Source: Alphaproteobacteria bacterium (lineage in GTDB: Bacteria; Pseudomonadota; Alphaproteobacteria; Caulobacterales; Maricaulaceae). From it: a stretch of 64,000 bases of DNA. A program made the translations under genes and the position numbers. Below the pieces are notes generated by a model that had not been told where the DNA came from, did no database searches, and saw only the letters and a program-made list of their open reading frames with translations. Location of the stretch: positions 62,001 to 126,000 of the forward strand of contig WGNG01000014.1 of assembly GCA_016124675.1 (NCBI GenBank), written 5' to 3'. Below, in pieces: positions 1-10,090 of the stretch. Numbering within the stretch: position 1 is the first letter of the stretch; each line of letters starts with the position of its first letter.

Positions 1-539
1 AGCGGGATCGCCGCGGCGGCGGTGGCCATGAAGGGCGCCAATCCCAGCGCGCCGTGCGCCACGCGCCAGTGCACGTAAAATCTGAGCAGCCCATAAAGCC
101 CGAGCAGGCCCTGCACCGCAGCGGCGTTGGCCAGACCTGCCAGATGCAGAACCCAGATCAGCGCCTGCACGTGCAGAAGCACGAACACCGCCCAGTTATG
201 AACCGCAATCCACGCGCCGAGACGCTCGCGGATCCCCAGCAGCATCACGGTCAGAAAGGCCGACGCCGGAAACAGCGCCCAGACGCGCAGCCAGGCCCCC
301 GCGGCCTCGCCAAATCCGGTGGCGGCGCCGGGACCGTAGAGCGCGGGATTGCCGGCCACCAGCGCGTTCAGGCCCGCCACCATGAGATAAAAGGCGGGCA
401 GCGCCAGGATCACGCCATTAAATGAGCGCCCGACGCCCAGCGGGGTGATATCGAAATACCCGCGCCAGCCGGGCCGGAAGGCCAGCATGGCGAACACGCC
501 GCGCACTCGCAGATTGGCGTCGCCGAGAGTCTGCCGCAT
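1..539 (-). CDS. Hypothetical multi-pass membrane protein, truncated by the window edge
   Basis: The reading frame is open from an ATG at 539 to the left edge, about 179 residues, with the C-terminus missing. Hydrophobic stretches lie near residues 41-63, 84-103, 110-136 and 141-155, with basic residues between them, so it is an integral inner-membrane protein. The start overlaps the dapE stop by one base (TGATG), so it is probably translationally coupled to dapE. I do not recognise the family from this part. The assignment rests on the coupled start, the uninterrupted frame and the membrane pattern. Confidence 0.7.
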   Translation of the reverse strand, partial: MRQTLGDANLRVRGVFAMLAFRPGWRGYFDITPLGVGRSFNGVILALPAFYLMVAGLNALVAGNPALYGPGAATGFGEAAGAWLRVWALFPASAFLTVMLLGIRERLGAWIAVHNWAVFVLLHVQALIWVLHLAGLANAAAVQGLLGLYGLLRFYVHWRVAHGALGLAPFMATAAAAIP

Positions 540-1702
540 CAGGCGAAGGCCTCGAAATAGCGCTCCAGAATGCGCGTGTAGATCGCCGTGAGCAAGGTGA
601 TGTCAGCCACCGGCACGCGCTCGTCGATCTGATGCATGGTGGCGCCGACGAGGCCGAACTCCGCCACCGGACAGTAATCCTTGATGAAACGCGCATCCGA
701 CGTGCCGCCGCCTGTAGTGAGGGCCGGGGCCTTGCCGGTCACCTCGATCACGGCGGATTTGAGCAGATCGGTGAAGGCGGGGTTTTCAGTCAGGAAGGCC
801 TCGCCGGTCACCGTCAGGTCCAGCTTGATCTGGCCATTGAAGCCGGCGGCGACGCCCGCAGCCTCATCCTCGATCCAGCGTTTGAGGTCATCGCCGGTGT
901 GGGCGATATTGAAGCGGATATTGAATTTCGCCTGCGCGGCAGCCGGGATCACATTGTGCGGCGCGTTGCCCACATCGATGCTGGTCACTTCCAGATTGGA
1001 GGGCTGGAAATGCGGCGCGCCGTCATCGAGGCGCCGGGCGGTCAGGCGGCCCAGAAGCGCCAGCAGGGGCGGGATCGGATTTTCGGCCTTGTCCGGATAG
1101 GCGACATGGCCCTGGCGCCCGGTCACGGTGATGACGCCGTTGAGCGAGCCGCGCCGGCCCACCTTAATGGTGTCGCCGATATGGGCGGGATTGGTGGGTT
1201 CCCCTACCAGGCAATGGTCAAGGCGTTCGCCGCGCGCATGAACGGCTTCCAGCAGTTTTTTCGTGCCGTTGATTGCCGGGCCTTCTTCGTCACCCGTGAT
1301 CAGGAAGGCGATGGAGCCGTTGGGCGCCCCATGCTGGGCGATATACGCGCCCACCGCCGCGACCATTGCCGCGATCGCGCCCTTCATGTCCGCTGCGCCG
1401 CGGCCCCACAGCATGTCCTGCGCAATGTCCGCAGCAAACGGCGCATGGCTCCACGCCGCTTCGGCGCCGGGCGGCACCACGTCGGTATGTCCGGCAAAGC
1501 AGAATACCGGCGCGGCCGTTCCCAGCCGGGCGTAGAGATTGTCCACCTCGCCAAACGGGTAGCGCGTGCACACAAAGCCCAGCGCGGTCAGCGCTGCCTC
1601 CAGCACGTCCAGCGCGCCCGCGTCAGCAGGCGTGACCGACGGCGCCTGGATCAGGCGGCGGGCGAGGGCGATGGGGTCGGGTGTGGAGAGCAGGTGTGAC
1701 AT
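539..1702 (-). CDS. dapE: Succinyl-diaminopimelate desuccinylase
   Basis: This M20-family metallohydrolase hydrolyses N-succinyl-LL-2,6-diaminopimelate to succinate and LL-diaminopimelate in the cytoplasm (lysine and peptidoglycan precursor synthesis). At 387 residues it has the usual length. Di-metal ligands and catalytic residues are visible: GHTD (His72), RGAADMKG (Asp105), GDEEG (Glu139/Glu140), then GEPTNP and a C-terminal GATMHQIDE containing the last His ligand. GGGTSDARF is the conserved DapE substrate motif. It follows dapD in the same direction, but the split low-GC lipoprotein gene (1862-3079) lies between them. ATG at 1702. Confidence 0.96.
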   Translation of the reverse strand: MSHLLSTPDPIALARRLIQAPSVTPADAGALDVLEAALTALGFVCTRYPFGEVDNLYARLGTAAPVFCFAGHTDVVPPGAEAAWSHAPFAADIAQDMLWGRGAADMKGAIAAMVAAVGAYIAQHGAPNGSIAFLITGDEEGPAINGTKKLLEAVHARGERLDHCLVGEPTNPAHIGDTIKVGRRGSLNGVITVTGRQGHVAYPDKAENPIPPLLALLGRLTARRLDDGAPHFQPSNLEVTSIDVGNAPHNVIPAAAQAKFNIRFNIAHTGDDLKRWIEDEAAGVAAGFNGQIKLDLTVTGEAFLTENPAFTDLLKSAVIEVTGKAPALTTGGGTSDARFIKDYCPVAEFGLVGATMHQIDERVPVADITLLTAIYTRILERYFEAFA

Positions 1703-1861
1703 GGATCAGACTTAGGGCGAAAATGGCGACAATGCCAAGAGTCGCAGCCGCCCTTAGCATGACTGCCGGGATCACCCCCGATCAGAACCCCTTCCACCCA
1801 CAGGTAAGAGGTGTGCACCACAGCAGAGCGCAACTACCGCAGACTGCGCCCGGCATCTGCC

Positions 1862-2809
1862 CTAAGTCGCCTGGGCTGTGTTGGTGCTGGCAAAGAATCC
1901 GCAGCGCTCCGGCGATTGCGCGATCCAGTTTATCGCCTCAGCCGCATGTAAGTTTGACTGATTGAGGTTGTTATAGCTGTCTGCAGATTCACTCAGGGTG
2001 TTTAATGGAGAACCCACCCCGCCAGCGGGTGGAAAGTACAAGACATCGCGACTGGCGATCGTAATTGTCTCCAATCGCAGGGGCCTGCGTACGCCGCTAT
2101 AGTTAAATCGGACTGCAGCAGCTTCAGGTGAAATAACTTCTTTGTCAGATTCCCCCGAAACCAGTCTCGACGCAAGCGTAAGCGGTGATGCAAGTAAATG
2201 CCGGACGGTTTGCTCTGGCGTTGGCGCAAGGGACGCCGCGATTTCCCCCCAGATCAGGTTTATGGCTTGTAGCTCTGTCTGGAGGCGGAACGCCAAGGCG
2301 TCCCGAGAAGTGATGAGAGCGGTCTGATCGATTGACCGCAGCAGGCGATTAGAGTCGGCGATGCTTGAGGCCAGGAGGCGCTCCAGCTCGCGCAAGCTGT
2401 CAAGCGTCCGGGTGTTTGTAGTAATTGCTCCTGCCAGATCGCCCTCCAGCCTTTGTACTGCCTCGATGATTCTGTTTCTGGCGTTCAAAGCGCCAGCCCG
2501 CATCTCAATCAGATTGGCGCGACGGGTTGTAAGCTGCGAGCTTTCATCAAGGCCTGCGGCGTGAAGGCTCAAGGTTTCGCACTGAGCGATGGACACCGCC
2601 CTCAGCGCCTGAAATGCATTCGCCTGCTGCGGATCGAGATTGGCGATGTCCCGCAACACGGCCGGTGCAAGGGCCGCCCCAGCGAACCAGGAGCTGACAG
2701 GGGGAGAAGCGCTCGACACCAGCGACCCGAGGCCGCCGATGCCAGAGACGGCTGACCCCGCCGCGTCATACGCAACATAGAGACCTGACTGAGTGCCATA
2801 AAAGCGCAA
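1862..2809 (-). CDS. Hypothetical protein, apparent C-terminal part of a stop-interrupted lipoprotein gene
   Basis: About 315 residues, mostly helical and polar, with Leu/Arg-rich heptad-like segments in the middle (roughly residues 75-190). No ATG or GTG is available at the front. The first possible start is a TTG at 2809 with no clear Shine-Dalgarno sequence, and the frame stays open back to a TAA at 2837-2839. That TAA is exactly the stop of the upstream lipoprotein ORF, and both ORFs are in the same frame. The simplest reading is one gene of about 415 residues (1862-3079) broken by a nonsense codon. Base composition is lower in GC than the neighbours. Function unknown. Confidence 0.55.
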   Translation of the reverse strand: MRFYGTQSGLYVAYDAAGSAVSGIGGLGSLVSSASPPVSSWFAGAALAPAVLRDIANLDPQQANAFQALRAVSIAQCETLSLHAAGLDESSQLTTRRANLIEMRAGALNARNRIIEAVQRLEGDLAGAITTNTRTLDSLRELERLLASSIADSNRLLRSIDQTALITSRDALAFRLQTELQAINLIWGEIAASLAPTPEQTVRHLLASPLTLASRLVSGESDKEVISPEAAAVRFNYSGVRRPLRLETITIASRDVLYFPPAGGVGSPLNTLSESADSYNNLNQSNLHAAEAINWIAQSPERCGFFASTNTAQAT

Positions 2810-2836
2810 ACAGTACTGGCTTCGATTCCATGCGAA

Positions 2837-3079
2837 TTACAAACTATTATTTGCTAATGTGTTTGCTGGTCTTCGGCTAATATCAAAATAGTAGGTGGAA
2901 ATAGCAGGTCCAAACTCATCACTATATGGAGTTTTTCTTGGCTGTCCGATCAAGCACCAATCAGTGAGCTCGGTAAACTCACTTCCATAATTACCAAGCG
3001 TCGCGAATGCGCCATTGAGAGACTGGCAACCGCTTACGAATACGGCCAATAGGACAAAACTACTGCGAATGAGTGACAT
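2837..3079 (-). CDS. Small lipoprotein, or N-terminal fragment of an interrupted lipoprotein gene
   Basis: From the ATG at 3079 it encodes 80 residues. A type II signal peptide is clear: Met-Ser-Leu-Ile-Arg, a hydrophobic core, then the lipobox VSGC with Cys about residue 18, so the product should be lipidated. A purine-rich stretch ending in GGGGA precedes the ATG. The mature part has one further Cys and no family I recognise. The stop is in frame with the long ORF that follows, and translation past it continues naturally, suggesting a single gene split by TAA. The sequence is AT-richer than the flanking dap genes, which hints at transfer. Confidence 0.55.
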   Translation of the reverse strand: MSLIRSSFVLLAVFVSGCQSLNGAFATLGNYGSEFTELTDWCLIGQPRKTPYSDEFGPAISTYYFDISRRPANTLANNSL

Positions 3080-3314
3080 TCCCCAATCCCCGCCCCGAGG
3101 TGAAATCATTTACAGGTGGTTAATTTGATGGGGCGTGGGGGTGGCGTCAAGTCTGTAATCGGTCACAGGTTGCACAATATCCCGGAGCCAATGCGCGGGA
3201 TGCCGCCACCTGTCTGATATTAAAGCTGTTACAAGCTTACTTGAGCGGCGCCTGACCCTCTTTGCACGAGGCCGGATGCGACTTTGCCGCGCCGCCGAGC
3301 GGCTCTTTCCCCGC

Positions 3315-4145
3315 CTAATCCCTCAGCAGCGCATTGATCGAGGTTTTGGACCGGGTCTGGGCGTCGACGCGCTTGACGATCACGGCGCAGTACAGCGACG
3401 GCCCGCCCTTGGGATCAGGCAGGGCGCCGGGGACCACCACGGCATAGGCCGGGACTTCGCCGCGCATGACCTCGCCGGTGGCGCGGTCCACGATCTTGGT
3501 CGAGGCGCCGATATAGACGCCCATGGACAGAACCGCGCCCTCGCGCACGATGACGCCTTCGGCCACTTCGGCGCGGGCGCCGATGAAGCAATTGTCCTCG
3601 ATGATCACCGGGCTCGCCTGGAGCGGCTCGAGCACGCCGCCAATCCCGGCGCCGCCGGAGATGTGCACATTCTTGCCGATCTGCGCGCAGGAGCCGACCG
3701 TGGCCCAAGTGTCGATCATCGCCCCTTCGTCCACATAGGCGCCGATATTGACGAAGGAGGGCATGAGGACCGCATTGCGCGCAATATGGGCGCCGCGGCG
3801 CACGGCGGCGGGCGGCACGGCGCGGAAGCCAGCGGCTGTGAACTCAGCCTCGCCCCAGCCTTCAAACTTGGACGGGACTTTATCCCACCACGGCCCGTCG
3901 CCCGGCCCGCCGGAGATCAGCGTGTTGGGGTTCAGGCGGAAGGACAGGAGCACCGCCTTCTTCAGCCATTCATGCACGGTCCAGTCGCCATTGGCGTCGC
4001 GTGACGCCACCCGCGCCGCGCCGCAGTCGAGCAGGGACAGCGCGGTCTCCACCGCGCCGCGAACGGGCCCCTGCGACTGGGGGGTCAGCTCGGCGCGCGT
4101 CTCCCAGGCGGCGTCGATGGCGGCTTTGAGGGCGGGATCGGTCAT
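3315..4145 (-). CDS. dapD: 2,3,4,5-tetrahydropyridine-2,6-dicarboxylate N-succinyltransferase
   Basis: Transfers succinyl from succinyl-CoA to tetrahydrodipicolinate, two steps before DapE. At 276 residues it matches the DapD family. The N-terminal helical domain starts at Met-Thr-Asp-Pro and contains [20 protein letters not shown] left-handed beta-helix built of hexapeptide repeats follows (roughly residues 100-230, for example [20 protein letters not shown] and [20 protein letters not shown]). The start at 4145 lies four bases downstream of the end of the nucleotidase gene, so the two are probably in one transcript. Confidence 0.97.
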   Translation of the reverse strand: MTDPALKAAIDAAWETRAELTPQSQGPVRGAVETALSLLDCGAARVASRDANGDWTVHEWLKKAVLLSFRLNPNTLISGGPGDGPWWDKVPSKFEGWGEAEFTAAGFRAVPPAAVRRGAHIARNAVLMPSFVNIGAYVDEGAMIDTWATVGSCAQIGKNVHISGGAGIGGVLEPLQASPVIIEDNCFIGARAEVAEGVIVREGAVLSMGVYIGASTKIVDRATGEVMRGEVPAYAVVVPGALPDPKGGPSLYCAVIVKRVDAQTRSKTSINALLRD

Positions 4146-4149
4146 CGGG

Positions 4150-4848
4150 TCAGGCCTTGGCTCTGGCGGCGCGCATCTGGCCGAGGAAGCCGGTCAGACA
4201 ATCGCAGGCGTAATGGACATGAGCCGGGTGAGCTCCGGGGCCGGCGGTATGACCGTCCGGATCCTCGGCGCCGGCCCGGATCAGCACGGTGGTGAAACCC
4301 ATATCGGCCGCCGTGGCAAGATTGGCCGGGGAATCTTCAAACATCACCGAGCGGCGCGGATTGATGCCGAAATGCCGGGTGAAGCGATCAAAACTCTCCC
4401 GGTGCGGCTTGGGCAGATACTGCGCGGCCTCGATATCGTAGAGGTCGTTGAACAGGCCGTTCAGGCCCAGCCGGGCGATCACTTTCTCGGCGTGCTTGCG
4501 CGAGCCATTGGTGAACACCACGCGCTGGCCTTCCAGCGCCGCCACATGACCGGCGAGCTCCGGATTGGGGCTGATGACCGAATGGTCGACGTCATGAACA
4601 AAGTCCAGGAAATCGCCCAGGTCGACGTCGTGATTGCTCATCAGGCCGTTCAGCGTCGTGCCGTATTCGCGCCAATAGGTCTTCTGCACCCGGCGCGCCG
4701 CCTCCCGGTCCAGATCGAGCAGGCGCATCACGTATAGCGTCATGCGCTGTTCCACCTGGCTCATCACCGCCGTGTCGGCGGGGTAAAGCGTGTTGTCCAG
4801 ATCAAAGACCCAGGACTCCATGGACTGGAGGCGCAGATCGCCGCTCAT
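4150..4848 (-). CDS. HAD-family pyrimidine 5'-nucleotidase (SDT1-like)
   Basis: A cytoplasmic HAD phosphatase of the yeast Sdt1/pyrimidine 5'-nucleotidase type, 232 residues. Motif I is DLDNTLYP (Asp16/Asp18), motif II is VVFTNGS, and the acidic motif is FEDSPAN. The family dephosphorylates pyrimidine nucleoside monophosphates. Its position just upstream of dapD is typical of alphaproteobacteria. The ATG at 4848 overlaps the stop of the preceding DUF1036 gene (ATGA), giving translational coupling. Confidence 0.88.
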   Translation of the reverse strand: MSGDLRLQSMESWVFDLDNTLYPADTAVMSQVEQRMTLYVMRLLDLDREAARRVQKTYWREYGTTLNGLMSNHDVDLGDFLDFVHDVDHSVISPNPELAGHVAALEGQRVVFTNGSRKHAEKVIARLGLNGLFNDLYDIEAAQYLPKPHRESFDRFTRHFGINPRRSVMFEDSPANLATAADMGFTTVLIRAGAEDPDGHTAGPGAHPAHVHYACDCLTGFLGQMRAARAKA

Positions 4849-5831
4849 GCGTCGATCTCCTCAAAGTCGGGCGCAGCGAGCCGCAGTGTGACGCCCCCGG
4901 TCGCGGGGTCCGGCGCGGGCGCCGCGCGGAACCGTGCGAGGGTGAAGCCATGGCGCTCGCAGCCGGACGCGTTGTCGCTGACGAAGCGGCCCGGCGCGAT
5001 GCAGAAGGGCGCCTCCGCCCCGGTCAGGTGGCGTTCACCCTGGTCGGTCAGCAGGCGCACATGCACATGCGCTTCGCCGGCCATCAGCCGGTCCGACGCC
5101 AGGCGCATGCACGCGCCCGGCTCGATGCGCCACCAGCCGCGCACCTGGGTTTCACTCCCGCGCACGCGCGCCAGCGCCGCCGCCATGGGCGCTTCGGCGT
5201 CGTTGCAAACCCTCAGTCCGGTGCGGGCGTTGCGCTCCAGCGCCCGGGCGTGAAGCGCATTGATGAGACCCGTCCGGTCGTCGCCGAAGGTGCGTCCGAT
5301 TTCGGCTTCGAAGGCGGCGATCTGGCGCCGGGTGCGCCGGCCGGCAAACCCGTCAATGATGGGCATGTCATAGCCATTGGCTTGCAGCAGGCGCTGCAGC
5401 CCGGCCTCCTCGGCCCGCTCGCCGAAGTCCTCCAGCTCCACAAGGACGGCCCGCGTGCGCTCGGCGGCGTTAAGGCGGCGGAACTGGCGTGTCTGCAGGC
5501 CCAGCGCGGCGCAATTGGCGATGCCGTCGAACGAGAAATCAACCTCATCGACGCAGACTTCCAGCGCGCCGCGCCACTCGCGCACGCCGCCCGGATAGGC
5601 GCCGGTCGAGCGAGCGTAAAGAAACTGGTCGGTGTCCGCCCCCGGACCCACATCCGCGCAGGCGCCCGGCGCCAGGCGCGTCCAGCCCTCCGCCGTCAGC
5701 CCGGTTTCGGTGGGCCAGGCCTTGGCCACGTCCAGCATGAAGCTCGTCCCGTTACAGACCTCGCCTGCAAACGCCGGTCCGCCCAGAGCGGCGGCGCCCA
5801 GGACTGCGGCGAGCAGCGTGCGCGCGATCAT
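4845..5831 (-). CDS. Secreted protein with two DUF1036-like domains and a peptidoglycan-binding-like segment
   Basis: 328 residues with a Sec signal peptide (residues 1-22, ending Gly-Pro-Ala-Phe-Ala). An N-terminal DUF1036 domain (about 23-118: [21 protein letters not shown]) is followed by a segment resembling a PG_binding_1 domain (about 135-185: [28 protein letters not shown]). A second DUF1036-like unit follows (about 205-310: [16 protein letters not shown]). Paired Cys residues in each unit suggest disulfides in the periplasm. Start and stop both overlap neighbours by four bases (engB before, nucleotidase after). In many relatives I would expect argB at this position. Molecular role unknown. 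Confidence 0.75.
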   Translation of the reverse strand: MIARTLLAAVLGAAALGGPAFAGEVCNGTSFMLDVAKAWPTETGLTAEGWTRLAPGACADVGPGADTDQFLYARSTGAYPGGVREWRGALEVCVDEVDFSFDGIANCAALGLQTRQFRRLNAAERTRAVLVELEDFGERAEEAGLQRLLQANGYDMPIIDGFAGRRTRRQIAAFEAEIGRTFGDDRTGLINALHARALERNARTGLRVCNDAEAPMAAALARVRGSETQVRGWWRIEPGACMRLASDRLMAGEAHVHVRLLTDQGERHLTGAEAPFCIAPGRFVSDNASGCERHGFTLARFRAAPAPDPATGGVTLRLAAPDFEEIDA

Positions 5832-6430
5832 GCCGGCGCCGTCAGGGCGAGATCGGCGAGCGCGGCGCGCAGCTCGGGGATCCCGTCCTGCCTCTCGCTG
5901 GAGGTGAGGGCGACATGGGGATGGGCGGCGGGGCGCCGCTCGATTCGCTTGAGCGTTTCGGCGACGCGCGCCTGTGCCTCGGCGGGCTTGATCTTGTCGG
6001 CCTTGGTGAGCACCACCTGGTAAATCACGGCCGCCTTGTCGAACGCTTTCATGACGCCCTCATCGACAGGCTTGATGCCGTGACGCGCGTCGATGAGCAA
6101 GAGCACGCGCTTGAGATTCACCCGGCCGCGCAGATAGTCCTGCGTCAGCGCCGTCCAGCGCTCCACCACGTCCCGGGGCGCCTTGGCGAACCCATAGCCC
6201 GGCAGGTCGACGATTCGCAGCCGCCCGGCGAGATCAAAGAAGTTGAGCTCGCGCGTGCGCCCCGGCTCGTTGGAGGCGCGCGCCAGCGCCTTGCGCCCGG
6301 TCAGGGCGTTGATCAGCGACGACTTGCCGACATTGGAGCGCCCCGCGAACGCCACTTCGGGCGTGTTGGGCGGGGGCAGGAACTCCAGCGCCGTCACGCC
6401 GAGCATGAAATCGCACTGGCCGGCGAACAA
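5828..6430 (-). CDS. engB: Ribosome-biogenesis GTP-binding protein EngB (YihA/YsxC)
   Basis: Circularly simple Era/TrmE-class GTPase needed for large-subunit assembly and cell division. G1 GRSNVGKSS (residues 30-38 from this start), G2 region [10 protein letters not shown]3 DLPGYG and G4 TKAD are all present, and G5 is TSS. The coordinates begin at a TTG, but this TTG encodes the Leu of the family-conserved stretch AARKLFAG, whose first half is encoded in frame upstream. The frame has no ATG, GTG or TTG further out. A CTG at 6496 overlaps the yidC stop and lies seven bases after GGGAG. The real protein probably starts there (222 residues). Confidence 0.93.
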   Translation of the reverse strand: MFAGQCDFMLGVTALEFLPPPNTPEVAFAGRSNVGKSSLINALTGRKALARASNEPGRTRELNFFDLAGRLRIVDLPGYGFAKAPRDVVERWTALTQDYLRGRVNLKRVLLLIDARHGIKPVDEGVMKAFDKAAVIYQVVLTKADKIKPAEAQARVAETLKRIERRPAAHPHVALTSSERQDGIPELRAALADLALTAPA

Positions 6431-6492
6431 CTTGCGCGCCGCTTCGATACGCTCGGCCTCGTCGAGGCCTGGCTGGGGCGCGTCAGGACAGG

Positions 6493-8562
6493 TCAGCGCT
6501 TGGCTCCCGGTTTGCGGCGGGCCGGTCCGGAGCGCTTCTTCTTGGCGGCGGGGTTGGAGCGCGTGCGGGTCCCGGCGGCCCTCGGCGCGGCGGCTTCGGC
6601 CGCGGCCTCACCGGCCTGTGCGGGCTCATCGGCATCCGTCTCCACGGCCGGCGCCGGCTTGGCTGCGGGCTTGCCGGCTTTCAGCGCCGTGACCGTCGCG
6701 GCGGGCGCTTTCTCCTGCAGCGTCGCCCCGGCCTGACCCGTCTCGGACAGGTCCGGCGCGGGCTCGCCCTTCAGCTTTGCCCTGAGGCGCGCGATGCCCT
6801 TGTCGAGCTCGGTCTCAACCCCCTGCCGGCGCATGATGATGTATTGCTGGATGACGGTGAGGGTGTTGTTCCACGCCCAGTAAATCACCAGCGCGGCCGC
6901 GAAGGGCGCCAGCACGAAGGTGAACACCACCGGCAGGAAGGCGAAGATCTGGCGCTGGATCTTGTCCGGCGGCGGCGGGTTTAGGCTCATCTGAGCCCAC
7001 ATTGTCACGCCCATGATGATCGGCCAGACCCCGACAGCCAGATAGGGGTTGGAAATGATCGGCACGCCCGACGGGTCGTAGGGCAACAGGCCGAACAGAT
7101 TCCAGATCGTCGTCGGATCGGGCGCGGACATGTCCTCGATCCACCCGAAGAACGGCGCGTGGCGGGCGTCCAGGGAGATGAAGACGGTCTTGTACACGGC
7201 GAAGAAAATGGGGATTTGCGGCAGGATCGGCAGGCAGCCGGCCAGCGGATTGATCTTCTCGCGCTTGTACAAATCCATCATGGCCTGCTGCTGGGCCTGG
7301 GGATTGTCTTTGTGGCGCTCGCGGATCTCGGTCATTTTCGGCGCTACGGCGCGCATCTTGGCCATGGAGGCGAAAGCGCGGTTGTTGAGCGGGAAGAGCG
7401 GGATCTTGATCAGCAGCACGAACAGCATCAGCGCCAGGCCGTAATTGCCGATGACGCCATAGAGTTCGTGGATGATCCAGAAGAAGGGCCGGGTCAGGAA
7501 CCAGAACATGCCCCAGTCGATGGCCTGGGACAGGCGGGGTATCCCCGCATCACGCTCGTATTGCGACAGCAGTGAGGACGACTTGGCGCCGGCATACATC
7601 ATGCTGGTGTCGCGGATCGTCTCGCCCGGCGCCACAGCCACGACCGCCGACAGATAGTTGGCTTCGAACACGCGCGCGCCGGGCCGGTCCAGCACACGGA
7701 ACTGGGCGCGAATCTCGGGCATGCCCTGGGGCGTGACGGCGGCGAGCCAGTATTTGGAGGTGAACCCCATCCAGCCGCCCGCGCCGGTGCGCTCCACGGT
7801 GCCGTCTTCGGTCAGCTGCTTGAAGTCGCGGTCGATCAGGTTGTCGCCCACCACGCCGACGCCGCCCTCATGCAGGATGAAGAAGTTGAGCAGGTCGGGC
7901 GGCACGCCTTCCTGGCGCACGACGCCAAAGCGGCGCAGCGAGACCGGCGCTTCGCCGGTATTGGTGACCGCATCGGTGACCGTGAACAGGTAATCGTCAT
8001 CCACCGAGACGGTGCGGCGGAACACCAGCGATCCGGCCACGTGCTCCAGCACGACCGGCGTCGACGGCGTCAGCCGGGCGCCCTCGACAAGGCGCCATTG
8101 CGTGCTGAGATCGGGCAGTCCTTGCGGCGCATCCGGTCCGCCAAGCCAGCCGGAGAACATGTAGTGGCCGTTGGCCGCACCCTCGGGATGCAGCAGCGTG
8201 ACCGGCACGCCGCTGTCGACCTCGGTGTCATAGCGCAGCAGCTGGAGGTCATCGAGGCGTGCGCCGGTCAGGGCCAGCGTGCCCGACAGGGCAGGTGTCT
8301 CGATCTCGATGCGTTCAAAGCGGGCAAGCGCGTCTTCGCGCGTCAGGCCTGAGGCAGGGCGCCCGATGTCAAACCCGACGCCGGAGGCATCAGGCGCGGC
8401 ATCCGTGGCGGCGGGCGCCTGCTGGGCCATCTGCGCGGCCTCGCGGGCGGCGCGCTGCTCACGGGCCTGCGGCTGCATCACCAGCAGGTCGTAGACCAGC
8501 AGGATGCCCATCACCGCCACGAAAAACAAAATCAGATTGCGCGTATTGCTGGGGTCGCCCAT
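6493..8562 (-). CDS. yidC: Membrane protein insertase YidC
   Basis: Inserts and folds inner-membrane proteins, alone or with SecYEG. Residues 9-28 form the first membrane helix ([19 protein letters not shown]), followed by the large periplasmic beta domain of Gram-negative YidC. The conserved five-helix core follows ([60 protein letters not shown]). At 689 residues it is longer than usual because of an Ala/Pro/Lys-rich C-terminal tail of about 100 residues ending in basic clusters. Such tails can contact ribosomes. The yidD gene often found between rnpA and yidC is absent: only 35 bases separate them. Confidence 0.97.
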   Translation of the reverse strand: MGDPSNTRNLILFFVAVMGILLVYDLLVMQPQAREQRAAREAAQMAQQAPAATDAAPDASGVGFDIGRPASGLTREDALARFERIEIETPALSGTLALTGARLDDLQLLRYDTEVDSGVPVTLLHPEGAANGHYMFSGWLGGPDAPQGLPDLSTQWRLVEGARLTPSTPVVLEHVAGSLVFRRTVSVDDDYLFTVTDAVTNTGEAPVSLRRFGVVRQEGVPPDLLNFFILHEGGVGVVGDNLIDRDFKQLTEDGTVERTGAGGWMGFTSKYWLAAVTPQGMPEIRAQFRVLDRPGARVFEANYLSAVVAVAPGETIRDTSMMYAGAKSSSLLSQYERDAGIPRLSQAIDWGMFWFLTRPFFWIIHELYGVIGNYGLALMLFVLLIKIPLFPLNNRAFASMAKMRAVAPKMTEIRERHKDNPQAQQQAMMDLYKREKINPLAGCLPILPQIPIFFAVYKTVFISLDARHAPFFGWIEDMSAPDPTTIWNLFGLLPYDPSGVPIISNPYLAVGVWPIIMGVTMWAQMSLNPPPPDKIQRQIFAFLPVVFTFVLAPFAAALVIYWAWNNTLTVIQQYIIMRRQGVETELDKGIARLRAKLKGEPAPDLSETGQAGATLQEKAPAATVTALKAGKPAAKPAPAVETDADEPAQAGEAAAEAAAPRAAGTRTRSNPAAKKKRSGPARRKPGAKR

Positions 8563-8597
8563 GGGTGCGGATATCCTTGCCAGGCCAAAAACACGCC

Positions 8598-8999
8598 TCA
8601 GGCCGGATCGGGAGTCCGGCCGGCCCGCACGCGCGGGGCGAGGCTTAACAACGCGCTTTCCATATCGTCAAGCAAAGCCGTCCATGCCCGGGCCGGCGTG
8701 TCGGCGCGCGCGATAAACACATAGTCGGTTCCCGCCACGCCGTGGAGGGGCAGAAGCAGCCGCGCCGCCTCGCGCATCCGGCGCTTGGCCCGGTTGCGCA
8801 CGACGGCGCCGCCGATCTTTTTTGTCGCAGTAAATCCGGCCCGGGCAGGGCCATCCGGATCATCGGGCCGGACCACCGCCTGGATCACCACGCCCGGGCG
8901 CGCGGCGCGCAATCCGTCACGCGCGCGCAAAAAATCGCGCCGCTCGGTTATCCGCGCGGCGCGATCAGGATAGGCTGGGACGGGTTTCAGCGCGGTCAG
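8598..8999 (-). CDS. rnpA: Ribonuclease P protein component
   Basis: The protein cofactor of RNase P, which matures tRNA 5' ends. The RNR signature region is present ([21 protein letters not shown]). The family N-terminus [15 protein letters not shown] is encoded in frame above the only canonical start, a TTG at 8930 inside that motif. There is no ATG, GTG or TTG upstream in this frame. A CTG at 8999 overlaps the rpmH stop (CTGA) and gives a normal 133-residue protein beginning [16 protein letters not shown], so I place the start there. A conventional caller would report 8598-8930. Overlap with rpmH is usual for this pair. Confidence 0.85.
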   Translation of the reverse strand: MTALKPVPAYPDRAARITERRDFLRARDGLRAARPGVVIQAVVRPDDPDGPARAGFTATKKIGGAVVRNRAKRRMREAARLLLPLHGVAGTDYVFIARADTPARAWTALLDDMESALLSLAPRVRAGRTPDPA

Positions 9000-9130
9000 G
9001 CGGACAGCCGCTTGCGCCCCTTGGCGCGGCGGCGCGCAATAACCAGACGGCCCGACTTGGTCGCCATGCGGGCGCGGAAGCCGTGACGGCGCGCGCGCAC
9101 CAGTTTGGAAGGCTGGAATGTACGTTTCAC
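8996..9130 (-). CDS. rpmH: 50S ribosomal protein L34
   Basis: A 44-residue, very basic ribosomal protein beginning [20 protein letters not shown] and ending GRKRLSA, a textbook L34. The start codon is GTG at 9130, and the stop overlaps the proposed CTG start of rnpA. It is the first gene of the rpmH-rnpA-yidC-engB transcript and is preceded by a strong sigma-70-like promoter (9193-9221). Confidence 0.97.
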   Translation of the reverse strand: MKRTFQPSKLVRARRHGFRARMATKSGRLVIARRRAKGRKRLSA

Positions 9131-9192
9131 GGGACCTGCTCCGTTCAGGGACGCCGCCAGCGCGCCAGCGGCTGTCCGAATTCGAGCGGCGG

Positions 9193-9221
9193 TTGATACG
9201 GGCGGGCGCGCGTCAAGTCAA
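9193..9221 (-). promoter_or_regulatory. Sigma-70-type promoter of the rpmH operon
   Basis: Read on the minus strand: -35 TTGACT (9221-9216), a 17-base spacer, then -10 TATCAA (9198-9193). This places the transcript start near 9186 and leaves a leader of about 55 bases before the rpmH GTG. The -35 matches the consensus in five of six bases and the spacing is ideal. Confidence 0.65.
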
Positions 9222-9340
9222 GCCGCGCCCGTGCATCACGACACGGTGAAGGCTGCGCCCTCAGGCGTGACTCGGTTGTGTCAGGAAACACCGCTATATG
9301 CGAGCCTTCCGTCAGCCAGACCCCAAGGAAGCAGGGCCAA

Positions 9341-10090
9341 ATGTCCGATATCGAATCTCCTCCGGCCCCGCGCACGCCGCTTTGGCGGCGCCTTATTCCG
9401 CTGGCGATCCTCGTCGCGGGGCTTGCGATCTTCCTGCTGGCGGGGGGCGGGCGATACCTCAACGCGGATGCGGCGCAGGCCTTGCTGCGCGATCTGGATG
9501 TGTGGGTGCGCGAGAATTTACTCCTCGCCATTGTGATATACGGCCTGATCTACGCGCTGGCGGTGTCGATTTCCGTGCCGGGCGCGGTATGGTTCACCAT
9601 CGGGGCCGGGTTTCTGTTCGGCCCCTTCGCCGGCACGGCGGTGGCGGTGGTCGGATCCACCATCGGGGCGACCATCATCTTTCTTGCCGCGCGCTATGCC
9701 TTCGCCGACTGGGTGCGCGAACGCTTCCCGTCCTATGTGGCGCGGCTCCAGAAAGGGTTTTCGCGCGACGCCTTCACCTATGTGCTGATCCTGCGCCTCA
9801 TTCCAGTGCTGCCCTTTTTCGGGGTCAATCTGGCGACCGCGCTCCTGAATGTGCCGCTGCGCGCCTACATGCTGGGCACGCTGATCGGCGTGGTGCCGCT
9901 GGCCTATGTCTACGCCACGCTGGGCTCGACCATTGGCCAGGCCGCCGGGGGCGTGCCGAGCCTGCTTGATCTTCTGACGCCTGAGCTCATCGCCGCCATG
10001 GCGGTGTTTGCGGTCGTGGGCTTCCTGCCACTTGCGTATAAGCGCCTTACGGGCAAGAAGCCGCCCGCCGCCAATGGAGGCCAGTCATGA
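9341..10090 (+). CDS. TVP38/TMEM64 (VTT-domain) family inner-membrane protein
   Basis: 249 residues with the DedA-related VTT (SNARE-associated Golgi) domain: GAVWFTIGAGFLFGPFAGT, GATIIFLAARYAFADWV, then LRLIPVLPFFGVNLATALL and a Gly-Thr-Leu-Ile-Gly helix. The family is linked to lipid scrambling or transport across bilayers. The ATG at 9341 (Met-Ser-Asp-Ile-Glu) is preferred over an upstream start because the signal-like hydrophobic helix follows closely and AAGGA precedes it. Its stop overlaps the start of the downstream flavoprotein (ATGA), a pairing seen widely in bacteria. Confidence 0.88.
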   Translation: MSDIESPPAPRTPLWRRLIPLAILVAGLAIFLLAGGGRYLNADAAQALLRDLDVWVRENLLLAIVIYGLIYALAVSISVPGAVWFTIGAGFLFGPFAGTAVAVVGSTIGATIIFLAARYAFADWVRERFPSYVARLQKGFSRDAFTYVLILRLIPVLPFFGVNLATALLNVPLRAYMLGTLIGVVPLAYVYATLGSTIGQAAGGVPSLLDLLTPELIAAMAVFAVVGFLPLAYKRLTGKKPPAANGGQS

